Shown here one piece after another: positions 6,201 through 13,328 of a stretch of DNA of 21,376 nt. Origin of the DNA: Propionibacteriaceae bacterium. GTDB taxonomy: Bacteria > Actinomycetota > Actinomycetes > Propionibacteriales > Propionibacteriaceae. Made by a program: the position numbers and the translations under genes. Numbering within the stretch: the first letter of the stretch is position 1; each line of letters opens with the position of its first letter. Below the pieces are notes generated by a model. The model searched no databases and had not been told where the DNA came from. It saw only the letters and a list, made by a program, of their open reading frames with translations. Where the stretch lies: contig JAKDIK010000006.1 in the NCBI GenBank assembly GCA_030450535.1, positions 1 through 21,376 on the forward strand, in the 5' to 3' direction.

Positions 6201-8297
6201 GACCCGTGGAAGTGCACCGGCTGCTTGGAGTGCGTCGAGATCTGCGGGCCGCATGCGCTCGTCGCGACCGAGCAGGACGCCGGCGTCCGGGGCGTGCTGG
6301 AGGATCGCTTCGCGTTCCTCGCCGAGACGCCCAACACCCCCGAACGCTTCCACGCGGCTGCGCTGGGCGAGGGGGGCGACCTCAAGCGCATGCTGCTGGA
6401 CCGCGACAACTACTACGCCTCGACCGGTGGCCACGGCGGGTGCCGCGGCTGCGGTGAGGTGACGGCGATCCGGCTGGTGATCGCGTCCAGCCACGCGCTC
6501 GGGGAGCAGCGCACCCGTGCCCAGTTGGCCGAGGCGTCCGAGCTGCTCGACCGGCTCGTCGCCCTGCGTGAGGACGTCGCCGAGCCGGCGCGGCTGGCCC
6601 GTCTCGACGGGGCCATCGCCGGGCTGGAGCGGCAGGTGTACCTGCTCGAGGGTGGGCCGACGGGCGAGGGTCCGGCCGCGACGGTGATCGCGAACGCCAC
6701 GGGTTGCTCGTCGGTGTACGCCTCGACGATGCCCTACAACCCGTACAACGACCCGTGGGTGAACAGCCTCTTCCAGGACGCGCAACCCCTGGCCAAGGGT
6801 CTGTTCGAAGGGGTCGCCGCCCAGGCGTTGGACGCCGTTCGCGCGCTGCGCACCGCCCGGCTGGAACTGGCGGGTGCCTACCGCGCCGGCCGCGATGACC
6901 GGGCGTTGGCCATGCTGGGGTGGCAGGACTTCACCCCCGCCGAGATGGAGCTGCTCCCCACGTTCCTGACGATTGGCGGGGATGGGGCGAGCTACGACAT
7001 CGGCTTCGGCGCGCTGTCGCGCGTGCTCACCTCGGGCACCCCCATCAAGGCGCTGGTGCTCAACACCGGCGTGTACAGCAACACGGGCGGGCAGGCGTCC
7101 ACGTCGAGCTACATCGGTCAGGATTCCGATCTCGCCCGGGCCGGTACCGCCCATCGCGGCAAGACCGAGGCCCGAAAGGAGCTCGGCCTGCTCGCGAGCT
7201 TCCACCCGAGCGTGTTCGTGGTGCAGACCGCGACCGCCATGCAGGCGCACTTCCTGAAGAACACCGTCGAATTCCTCAATTACGCCGACGGTGCCGCGCT
7301 GCTGGACGTCTACACGCCCTGTCAGGGTGAGCATGGCATCGCCGACGAGCAGGCTGCCAACCGTGGGCGGCTCGCGGTGCGTTCGCGCATGGCGCCCCTG
7401 TTCGTCCACGACCCGCGGGGCGGCGAGACCGTCTTCGAGCGGTTCAGCATCGACGGCAACCCCGACGTCGGCAGCCTGTGGGCCACCCACAAGCTCAGCC
7501 ACGTGGACGCCGATGGCTCGATGCGGCACCTGTCGACCGCGCTGACCCCCGCCGACTTCGCGCTCGGCGAGGTGCGGTTCGCGCGTCAGTTCCGGCCGCT
7601 GCGCGCCGACGAGGAGGCGGCGGGGTTGGTCATCGACGAGTACGTCGACCTCGACGCCGACGATCGCGAGGGCCGCGTCCCGTTCGTGTACACCACGGAC
7701 GCCGATCTGCGCCTGACCAGGATCGTGTGCGCGGACGCCATCGTGGCCCTGGTCGAGGATCGCGCCCGTCACTGGCAGCTCCTGCAGTACCTCGCGGGTC
7801 AGGCGGACGCCGACCTGCGCTCCGAGCACGCCCGGGCGCTGGCCGACCTGCAGGCGAAGTTCGACGAGGCGACGGCGCAGCGGGAGTCGTCGATCGACGA
7901 CATCGCCCGTGCGCTGAGCGAGCTCGCCGCCGCGGGCCTGAGTGCGCCGGTGCCCTCGGGTGGCTGGACGCCGGCGGCGGGCGCGCTGCCGGCGGTGCGG
8001 GCCGGTGCGGCGGCCCCGGCGGGCGAGGCAACAGCCGCGGCGCCGGCGTCCGCCTCGCCGCAGCACGCCGAGGTCGTCCAACTGCTCGAGGCCGACCGGA
8101 CGCTGTGCAGCGACTGCAAGACCTGCTACCAGGAGATGCCCGAACTCTTCGAGACCGAGGACGTGATCGTGGGCGGGGTAACGAGCCGGGTGGCGCGGAT
8201 GATCCCGGGCGCGCTGGAGCAGCTGGCGCTGACGCCTGAGAATCTGGCGCGCATCCGCAAGGTCGTCGACAACTGCGACTCCGAGATCATCCGATGA
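3279..8297 (+). CDS. nifJ: Pyruvate:ferredoxin/flavodoxin oxidoreductase, enlarged, with C-terminal tethered ferredoxin
   Basis: Oxidatively decarboxylates a 2-oxoacid, most likely pyruvate, to acyl-CoA via TPP and Fe-S clusters. Domains in order: pyrimidine-binding alpha domain (YPITPST at 33-39; R121 in VAARVVSKH, the usual carboxylate-binding Arg); transketolase C-like domain II (about 358-480); gamma domain (about 545-830); two [4Fe-4S] motifs (C849/852/855/859 and C979/982/985/989); TPP domain with proximal-cluster ligands C1055, C1058, C1143 and C1348, the GGDG motif at D1235 and a VYSNTGGQ loop. The length is 1672 against about 1170-1230 usual. Extra parts are about 80 residues after GFSTSH (185-312), about 75 between the two clusters, a 60-residue helical insert (1058-1143) and a C-terminal helical segment. 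An Ala/Pro-rich linker then leads to a single-cluster ferredoxin (C1610, C1613, C1616, C1666). The stop overlaps the next ATG. Pyruvate specificity is inferred. Confidence 0.93.
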   Translation: MSEVQYPGIRSVVHGNGAVAHVMRHVCGGVIGYPITPSTEIAELFEAARAAGGVNVFGRHPFFFEPEGEHSAQSGALGAALTGGQFVSNASSSQGILYAMESHFVTVGKKVGGFVLQVAARVVSKHSLNVMAGHDDVYALLPSGYTVLFGANPQEAADLAAISYRVSALSLIPVANAMDGFSTSHMMSEAFLPEPDLLRYYLGDPAGRIECPTVAQRILFGAKGRVAQLGAWLGRRARDLDPAHLAALREHLEAHAEAIEADAAGDGVRATLRWLPADLHAAWGRQWRQAAAKGTRQLVPSLVDPHNPGLTGPVQNQPDFQAGSVDHRTHFAADVPGLVRRAMAEYAVLTGRAYAPIMTYDCDDADVVMVALGSVSDDVRAVLPVVRALGIKAGLVSVKCLQPFPEAELVAALDGKKAVLVLERSDQMALTQLVTAAVYKGQDNIEKVRHEGIPAMRHPVPDLSSAIFGLGGHDLQPRHLVAAFKALEDQSVPPLIYLGTQFFDPDPDPELKVLQDQLRAAYPLTEQMALETEPNPRLLPDAALRLRFHSVGGYGTIATGKLLTDILAGVLEMYSKAAPKYGSEKSGAATNYYITLSPEPVLVTNAELEDVEVVISPDHKVFSHADPLKGLAEGGTFILQSSLSPEQVWRELPTRARRTIRDKRIRFHVIDAFAVAANHAPDHALQTRMMGIAFVGAVVAHVDKIAAGAPRDEIMAKVRAQIAKKWGAKGEQIVEANMACVLDGADAVVTVDYDSPALAEISDLAAPLPLRTVALSAQMADCGATCASASGLFDYSYYDLMTGRHFRDGTIAEAPVLPGAGLFVPPGTAATKDKGLFRRQVPIFVPELCTGCMECALVCPDAAIPNAAFELDDLLHTGVRGTALEAAARSALHDVVPALAAAVRASYLGAKKDDRQFADIVAEAGASVVGAENAGALAALADHLRSYPVARTRAFFDALEKKDPGSGGLFAATVDPWKCTGCLECVEICGPHALVATEQDAGVRGVLEDRFAFLAETPNTPERFHAAALGEGGDLKRMLLDRDNYYASTGGHGGCRGCGEVTAIRLVIASSHALGEQRTRAQLAEASELLDRLVALREDVAEPARLARLDGAIAGLERQVYLLEGGPTGEGPAATVIANATGCSSVYASTMPYNPYNDPWVNSLFQDAQPLAKGLFEGVAAQALDAVRALRTARLELAGAYRAGRDDRALAMLGWQDFTPAEMELLPTFLTIGGDGASYDIGFGALSRVLTSGTPIKALVLNTGVYSNTGGQASTSSYIGQDSDLARAGTAHRGKTEARKELGLLASFHPSVFVVQTATAMQAHFLKNTVEFLNYADGAALLDVYTPCQGEHGIADEQAANRGRLAVRSRMAPLFVHDPRGGETVFERFSIDGNPDVGSLWATHKLSHVDADGSMRHLSTALTPADFALGEVRFARQFRPLRADEEAAGLVIDEYVDLDADDREGRVPFVYTTDADLRLTRIVCADAIVALVEDRARHWQLLQYLAGQADADLRSEHARALADLQAKFDEATAQRESSIDDIARALSELAAAGLSAPVPSGGWTPAAGALPAVRAGAAAPAGEATAAAPASASPQHAEVVQLLEADRTLCSDCKTCYQEMPELFETEDVIVGGVTSRVARMIPGALEQLALTPENLARIRKVVDNCDSEIIR

Positions 8298-11140
8298 GTA
8301 CGGGATACGAGGTGGCGAGGCCGGCGGTCGAGGCGTATCTCGCGGCCCGGGCCAGCCTGGACGCCTCCCGCGACCAGCTCGCGGCGCTGGCGTCCGACCC
8401 CAGCGTGAGCGCGTTCCAGGCCCAGATGGCCGTGCTGCAGCGCCAGCTCGCGACGAACCCGGACCAGTTCCGTGACCTGTTCCTGCGCGACGGCGTCGAG
8501 CAGGTGGCCGCCGGATTCGCCGCCGAGCGGCTCGAGCGCGACTTCGTGCGGCAGCTGTGGGACGTGCTGCTTCGTGACGACGACGCCAGCGCGGTGGTCA
8601 TGAGATTCCTGTGGGGTGCGCCCCTCCGGCTCAAGCGTAAATTCATCGCAGGGCTGGACGCCCACCTGGCCGACCGCTACCCGATGTTCGCCGGGTTGAG
8701 CCAGAACTGGCCCGCCGGCAACAACGTCCGCCCGCGCGTGCGGCCCGCCGCCGAGCGTGCCCGCGACTTCAACCTGGTCAACACCGGCTATCTCGGCTAC
8801 CTGGCCGACGGCTACAGCCAGCGCGAGGTGGACCTGTTCGTGTGGCTCGAGGCGCTGCGCGACAAGCAGTGCGCCGACAACCCCTGCGAGCTGGGCGAAC
8901 TGCTGCACGGCACCGGCCGCGAGGGGACGCGCAAGGGCGGCTGCCCGGTGCAGATCCACATTCCGGCGCTGCTCGACCTGCTCGGCGAGGGCAAATTCGC
9001 CGAGGCGCTCACCCTGCTGGAGTCCTGCAACCCGCTGCCCGACGTCACCGGTCGGGTGTGTCCCCAAGAGCTGCAGTGCCAAGGGGTGTGTGCGCACCAG
9101 CAGCGTCCGATCGAGATCGGGCAGCTCGAGTGGTTCCTGCCGCAGCGCGAGAAGCGGGTCGCCCCCGACGAGATCGCGCGGCGCTACGGGGGCCGTCCGG
9201 ACCCGTGGGCGAGCGCCGCGAAGCCGCCCATCGCGATCATCGGCTCGGGGCCCTCCGGCCTGATCAACGCGTTCCTGCTCGCCGCGGACGGGTTCCCCGT
9301 CACGGTGTTCGAGGCGTTCCACGAGCTGGGCGGAGTGCTGCGCTACGGCATCCCGGAGTTTCGGCTGCCGAATGAGCTCATCGACGACGTGGTCGGCAAG
9401 ATCAAGCTGCTCGGGGGCCGCTTCGTCACGAACTTCGTGGTCGGCAAGACAGCGAGCCTGGACGACCTCAAGGCGGCCGGGTTCGCGCAGGTCTTCGTCG
9501 GCACGGGGGCCGGACTGCCGCAGTTCATGAGCGTGCCCGGGGAACACCTGCTCGCCGTCATGAGCGCCAATGAATTCCTCACGCGCGTGAATCTGATGCG
9601 GGCCCGATCGCCGGAATACGAGACGCCGCTGCCCGACGTGTCCGGCCGCAAGGTGCTCGTCATCGGTGGCGGCAACACCGCCATGGACGCCGCCCGCACG
9701 GCGTTGCGCCTCGGCGGACGCGTCACCATCGTCTACCGGCGCACGCGCGACGCGATGCCGTGCCGCGTCGAGGAGTTGCACCACGCGCTGGAGGAGGGCG
9801 TGCAGCTGGCGCCGCTGCGCGCCCCGGCGGAATTCGTCGGCACGGAGGGCCACTGGGTGCGGGCGGCGGTGTGCGACGTCATGGAGCTCGGCGAGCCGGA
9901 CGCCTCGGGTCGCCGCTCCCCAGTGCGCACCGGCGCGCAGGAGACCCTGCCCGCCGATCTGGTCATCATGGCGCTCGGCAAAACGTCCAACCCCATCATT
10001 CGCGACAGCCAGCCGGACCTCGGGGTCACCGTGCGCGGCGCGATCAAGGTGAACGAGGGTTCGCAGGAGACCTCCATCGCCGGCGTCCACTCCGGCGGGG
10101 ACGCCGCGCGTGGCGGCTCCACCGCGATCCGGGCGGCCGGGGACGGCCAGGCCGCGGCCCGGGCGATGGCACGGCTGGCGTCCGCCATGCCGGCGAGCGA
10201 GGTGCGCGAGCGGGTGGGCCGCGCCAAGCGCTACACCAACGCCGCCTCCTCTCCGCCACGCATCGTGGCCAAGACGCCGCTGGCGCCCGGCATCGTCGAG
10301 TTCGAGGTCCATGCGCCGGTGATTGCCGCGCAGGCGCAGGCGGGGCAGTTCGTCCGGGTGCTGGGTTGGCCGGACGGGGAGCTGATCCCGTTGACGTTGG
10401 CCGACTGGGACGCCGAGGCCGGGACGATCACGCTGGTGATCCAGGGGATGGGCACCTCCACCCTGAAGATGAACCAGATGAGCGTCGGCCAGACCTACGC
10501 GGGCATCGCCGGCCCGCTCGGGATGCCGAGCCGGCTGCAGCGGGTCGCCGCCGACGAGACCGTCGTGTTCACCGCGGGTGGCGTCGGCCTGCCGCCGGTG
10601 TACCCGATCGCCCGGGCGCACCTGGAGCTCGGCAACCACGTGACGCTGATCGTTGGGTTCCGCTCCGAGAGCCTGCTGTTCTGGAACGGCGAGGCCGCGC
10701 GGCTGCAGACGCTCCGGGCGACCTACGGCGACCTGGTCGAGATCGTGTTCACCTCGGACGACGGCACGTTCGGCATCCCCGGGCTGGTCACCGGTCCGCT
10801 GCGGGAGATGCTGGACGCCGACGCTGCGGGCACCTCGACCCGCCGCGTGGCCGAGGTCGTCACCATCGGCCCACCCCGGATGATGGAGTCGGTCTGCGCC
10901 CTGACCCGGGGCTACGGCGTGCCGACGGTGGCGAGTCTCAACTCGATCATGGTGGACGCCACCGGCATGTGCGGCGCCTGCATGGTGCCGGTGGTTGAAG
11001 AGGGGCAGCTCGTGCGCAAGCACGCGTGCATCGACGGACCCGAGATCGACGGCCACGCCATCGACTGGGACAAGTTCCTGCCTCGCTTCGCCCAGTTCCG
11101 TGCCCAGGAGCGGGCCAGCCGGGAGCGGGCAGGACTGTAG
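8294..11140 (+). CDS. NfnB-NfnA-like fusion: GltD-type NAD(P)H oxidoreductase joined to FAD/[2Fe-2S] ferredoxin-NAD(P) reductase
   Basis: A 948-residue flavo-iron-sulfur protein. Residues 1-185 are an unrecognised, mostly helical domain. Next comes the GltD/NfnB N-terminal cluster region with seven cysteines (C193, C198, C217, C245, C256, C262, C266), including GGCPVQIHIP and GRVCP. An FAD-binding GSGPSG starts at 317 and an NAD(P)-binding GGGN at 458 in IGGGNTAMDAARTALRLGG. From about 656 an NfnA/SudB-like reductase follows: PLTLADWD and GTITLVIQGMG flavin region, TAGGVGLPPVYPIA nucleotide site, and the C-terminal [2Fe-2S] motif DATGMCGAC with C893, C896 and C912. Known NfnAB couples NADH, NADPH and ferredoxin by flavin-based bifurcation, usually from two subunits; here both are one chain in B-A order. 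The ATGA overlap with nifJ implies coupled synthesis. The likely role is moving PFOR electrons to NAD(P). Bifurcation itself is not shown. SudAB-like activity is an alternative. Confidence 0.88.
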   Translation: MSTGYEVARPAVEAYLAARASLDASRDQLAALASDPSVSAFQAQMAVLQRQLATNPDQFRDLFLRDGVEQVAAGFAAERLERDFVRQLWDVLLRDDDASAVVMRFLWGAPLRLKRKFIAGLDAHLADRYPMFAGLSQNWPAGNNVRPRVRPAAERARDFNLVNTGYLGYLADGYSQREVDLFVWLEALRDKQCADNPCELGELLHGTGREGTRKGGCPVQIHIPALLDLLGEGKFAEALTLLESCNPLPDVTGRVCPQELQCQGVCAHQQRPIEIGQLEWFLPQREKRVAPDEIARRYGGRPDPWASAAKPPIAIIGSGPSGLINAFLLAADGFPVTVFEAFHELGGVLRYGIPEFRLPNELIDDVVGKIKLLGGRFVTNFVVGKTASLDDLKAAGFAQVFVGTGAGLPQFMSVPGEHLLAVMSANEFLTRVNLMRARSPEYETPLPDVSGRKVLVIGGGNTAMDAARTALRLGGRVTIVYRRTRDAMPCRVEELHHALEEGVQLAPLRAPAEFVGTEGHWVRAAVCDVMELGEPDASGRRSPVRTGAQETLPADLVIMALGKTSNPIIRDSQPDLGVTVRGAIKVNEGSQETSIAGVHSGGDAARGGSTAIRAAGDGQAAARAMARLASAMPASEVRERVGRAKRYTNAASSPPRIVAKTPLAPGIVEFEVHAPVIAAQAQAGQFVRVLGWPDGELIPLTLADWDAEAGTITLVIQGMGTSTLKMNQMSVGQTYAGIAGPLGMPSRLQRVAADETVVFTAGGVGLPPVYPIARAHLELGNHVTLIVGFRSESLLFWNGEAARLQTLRATYGDLVEIVFTSDDGTFGIPGLVTGPLREMLDADAAGTSTRRVAEVVTIGPPRMMESVCALTRGYGVPTVASLNSIMVDATGMCGACMVPVVEEGQLVRKHACIDGPEIDGHAIDWDKFLPRFAQFRAQERASRERAGL

Positions 11141-11184
11141 GGCTTCGTGGGCCCCACTCCCGTGACGACCGGGCGGCAGCGGCC

Positions 11185-12261
11185 TCAGCCCGCGACCGAG
11201 CGGAGGCAGTCGCGGGCGGCGTCCAGCATGGGTCTGGCGGTCTCCCGGACGGTCGCGACTCGCCCGGTGAGCTCGTCCTGGCGGTCCAGGAGGTCCTGCA
11301 CCGTCGTCCGCGCGTCGGCGTCCGCGAGCGACACCACGTGCGGCCACCCGACCGCGGACAGCAGCGGTGCGAACTTGCGAGAGTAGGCGAGCGGGAGCGC
11401 TGGCGTCCCCACCGACAGGGCGTTGAGGCAGGCGTGCATGCGTGAGCCGAGCACGAGCCGGGCGCCACGCATGGCGGCGCGCACGTCGGTGAGGCTGGTG
11501 GGCACGAGGTGGTCCAAGCCGAGTTCGTCCCCGAGGACCCGGACGACGGCACCGTCGCTGTCGGCGGTGTCGTCGGTGTCGAGCACGTGCGAGAGCAGCG
11601 TCACGCTCCGGCCACGGGCGGCCAGATCGGCGAGCAGCCCGCGCACGAGCCCTTGGTACGCGGACGCCGGCCCGTGACTGTCGCTGTTCCACAGAAGGCC
11701 GGACACGTTGAACAGGACGTCCCGCTCGGCGGAGGCCTCGGGCACGTCGAGGGCGAAGACCACGTCGGTGGTCAGAACGTCGGCCGGCCGGCCGAGGGCG
11801 CGGGCCGCGTCCGCCGACAACGGATCACGGGCCATGACTCGGGTGGCGCGGTGCAGCGACCAGCGCCCGATGGCCCGGCCGCGCGGGCTGTCGAAGGGGC
11901 CGATGGTCTGCGGACCCATGACGAGCGGCACGCCGCACGAACGCACGAACTCGGCCATCGCGCTCATCGCGAACAATCGCTGAATGCCGTAGATGTCCGC
12001 GAAGGAGTCGCCGGCACGGGTGTCGACGACGTAGTCGAAGGAGCGCACCCAACTCCGCAGGCCGCGCCGGTCGGTGGCCCGCTCGCGGAGCAGCGTGCGG
12101 GGCACGCCGATGTTCGCCGGGGCGGGGCCGTGCCCGTAGGACTGACAGACGACCTCGGCGTCCGGGTGGGCGCTGCGCACGAGCGCCGACGTGCCCTCGG
12201 CGAGGACGTGGACGCCAAGGTTGGCCGTGGTGTCCTCGGCCCAGAGGTTCAGGACGCGCAT
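11185..12261 (-). CDS. Polysaccharide pyruvyl transferase family protein
   Basis: A 358-residue member of the PF04230 family, which transfers pyruvate from PEP onto sugars as ketals, usually on secreted or wall polysaccharides. Visible family marks: an N-terminal Rossmann-like strand with TTANLGVHVL (11-20), VMGPQTIGPF at 114-123, the MARDPLSADAARALG segment (143-157), and the C-terminal nucleotide/PEP-site block GSRMHACLNALSVGTP (272-287) followed by YSRKF. The ATG at 12261 is 1 nt after the stop of the acyltransferase upstream, so the two are translationally linked. It converges on the Nfn-like gene with a 44-bp gap that shows only weak, short inverted repeats. The acceptor glycan is unknown. 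A paralogous role such as CsaB-like wall pyruvylation is possible. Confidence 0.85.
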   Translation of the reverse strand: MRVLNLWAEDTTANLGVHVLAEGTSALVRSAHPDAEVVCQSYGHGPAPANIGVPRTLLRERATDRRGLRSWVRSFDYVVDTRAGDSFADIYGIQRLFAMSAMAEFVRSCGVPLVMGPQTIGPFDSPRGRAIGRWSLHRATRVMARDPLSADAARALGRPADVLTTDVVFALDVPEASAERDVLFNVSGLLWNSDSHGPASAYQGLVRGLLADLAARGRSVTLLSHVLDTDDTADSDGAVVRVLGDELGLDHLVPTSLTDVRAAMRGARLVLGSRMHACLNALSVGTPALPLAYSRKFAPLLSAVGWPHVVSLADADARTTVQDLLDRQDELTGRVATVRETARPMLDAARDCLRSVAG

Positions 12262-12262
12262 G

Positions 12263-12847
12263 TCACCACCACCACGTCAGGCGGCCCGGCCCGGCGGGGA
12301 TGTAGTCGAGGCCGCGCGGGCGCTCGCCGAGCTTCTGTGCAGGGATGCCGCCCACGAGCGTGTACGGCTCGACCGTGCCGCGGACGACCGCATTGGCGGC
12401 CACCACGCAACCCTCGCCCAAGTGGGCCCCGGGCAGGATCGTCACGCGCGGGCCGACCCAGACGTAATCGTCGATCCGGACCGGGTCGGTCACGTAGTCG
12501 AACCCGGGCGCCCGCCAGTCGTGCTGAGCCGTCCACACGTGCACGCCGGAGGAGAAGTTCACGCAGCGGCCGATCGTGAGGCCGCCGCGGGCGTCCAGAA
12601 TCGCGTCCTCGCCGATGGAGGAGTGCGCACCGATCGTCAGCGCCGCCGCGCGCCGGACCTGCGCCCCGTGGTAGACGGCGGACGTCGGGTCGACGGTGGC
12701 ACCGAAGCGCCGCAGCAGCGCCCGTCGGAAGTGGTGGGAGCGGACCTGCCCGCCGAGTTCGAGCACCGTGAATTCGGCGTCCGAGAAGCGCTTGCGCGCG
12801 AAACGCTTGAACGTCCGCAACCGTCCCGTGATCCCTGGCGATGGCAC
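12263..12847 (-). CDS. Hexapeptide-repeat (left-handed beta-helix) acyltransferase
   Basis: A 194-residue LbH acyltransferase of the WbbJ/NodL/maltose-acetyltransferase style, probably O-acetylating a sugar of an exopolysaccharide with acetyl-CoA. Residues about 50-165 show the imperfect hexapeptide pattern (AALTIGAHSSIGEDAILDA, GGLTIGRCVNFSSGVHV, VWVGPRVTILPGAHLGEG). H109 in TAQHDW occupies the position of the catalytic His, and the C-terminal VVANAVVRG-type coil ends in LVGGIPAQKLG. The start is GTG (12847), chosen because an in-frame stop lies five codons upstream and no better in-frame start precedes the fold. The gene begins 15 nt after the DUF2200 stop and ends 1 nt before the pyruvyl transferase start, so all three are likely one transcript. 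Confidence 0.84.
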   Translation of the reverse strand: MPSPGITGRLRTFKRFARKRFSDAEFTVLELGGQVRSHHFRRALLRRFGATVDPTSAVYHGAQVRRAAALTIGAHSSIGEDAILDARGGLTIGRCVNFSSGVHVWTAQHDWRAPGFDYVTDPVRIDDYVWVGPRVTILPGAHLGEGCVVAANAVVRGTVEPYTLVGGIPAQKLGERPRGLDYIPAGPGRLTWWW

Positions 12848-12862
12848 CGGCTCATATAGCGA

Positions 12863-13216
12863 TCACGACCCCCGCAGGATGGACGTCATCTTCTTGCCCC
12901 GGGCGACCTCGTCGACAAGCTTGTCCATCCAACGGATCTGCTGCATCAGGGGATCGGAGATCTCCTCAACCCGGTGCCCGCAGATGACGCCGGTGATCAA
13001 CGAGGCGTTCGGGTTCATCGCCGGGGCGTCCGCGAAAAATCTCTCGAGACTGACGCCGTCATCCATGGCCCGGACCAGGCCCGCGCTGTCGTAGCCGGTG
13101 AGCCAGCCAATGACCTCGTCCACCTCGGCCCGGCCGCGTCCCTTCTTCTCCGCCTTGGTGACGTAGTGCGGGTGGATGCTCGCGAAACTGGTGTCGAAGA
13201 TGCGGTGTCGGGCCAT
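12863..13216 (-). CDS. DUF2200 family protein
   Basis: A 117-residue protein matching the recalled DUF2200 pattern throughout: RIFDTSFASIHPHYV, KAEKKGRGRAEVDEVIGWLTGY, APAMNPNASLITGVICG, RVEEISDPLMQQIRWMDKL and a final RGKKMTSILRG. The family is cytosolic and of unknown function. The longer open frame back to 13330 was rejected, since those residues are Arg/Gly-rich and unlike the family, and because TAGGCT sits 8 nt before the ATG at 13216, which fits a leaderless start. It is the first gene of a probable minus-strand operon with the acyltransferase and pyruvyl transferase, though its functional link to glycan chemistry may be accidental. Confidence 0.88.
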   Translation of the reverse strand: MARHRIFDTSFASIHPHYVTKAEKKGRGRAEVDEVIGWLTGYDSAGLVRAMDDGVSLERFFADAPAMNPNASLITGVICGHRVEEISDPLMQQIRWMDKLVDEVARGKKMTSILRGS

Positions 13217-13224
13217 GGTTGGCC

Positions 13225-13230
13225 AGCCTA
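13225..13230 (-). promoter_or_regulatory. Putative -10 element, leaderless start of the DUF2200 gene
   Basis: On the minus strand TAGGCT is followed by 8 nt and then the ATG at 13216. No Shine-Dalgarno lies between, so the transcript should begin at or within 1-2 nt of the start codon. Confidence 0.5.
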
Positions 13231-13296
13231 TGCGCTCGGCGGACGAACCTCGACGGGACTCCCCCTGCCGGGGACGGCCAACCCGCCCCTGCCCGC

Positions 13297-13302
13297 TAGG
13301 GT
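13297..13302 (+). promoter_or_regulatory. Putative -10 element of the radical SAM operon
   Basis: TAGGGT lies 26 nt before the ATG at 13329. Unlike the leaderless genes in this window, this one keeps a strong Shine-Dalgarno in its short leader. It shares a 112-bp divergent region with the DUF2200 promoter. Confidence 0.45.
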
Positions 13303-13316
13303 GAGCCGCAACCGGC

Positions 13317-13323
13317 AAGGAGG
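13317..13323 (+). promoter_or_regulatory. Ribosome binding site of the radical SAM gene
   Basis: AAGGAGG, a near-perfect Shine-Dalgarno, is 5 nt before the ATG at 13329. It is the strongest ribosome binding site seen in the window and fixes the start. Confidence 0.8.
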
Positions 13324-13328
13324 CACCC

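Noticed and set aside
11141..11184. Terminator in the convergent gap after the Nfn-like gene
   Set aside because: Only 4-5 bp inverted repeats (GTGGG/CCCAC with no loop, CGGGC/GCCCG with a 13-nt loop) are present, which is too weak to call.
4893..11692. Very long antisense open frames (over 1000 codons each) opposite the PFOR and Nfn-like genes
   Set aside because: They are Arg/Gly/His-rich with no recognisable domains. They arise because third-position GC bias removes stop codons on the opposite strand. The plus-strand frames carry complete enzyme motifs.
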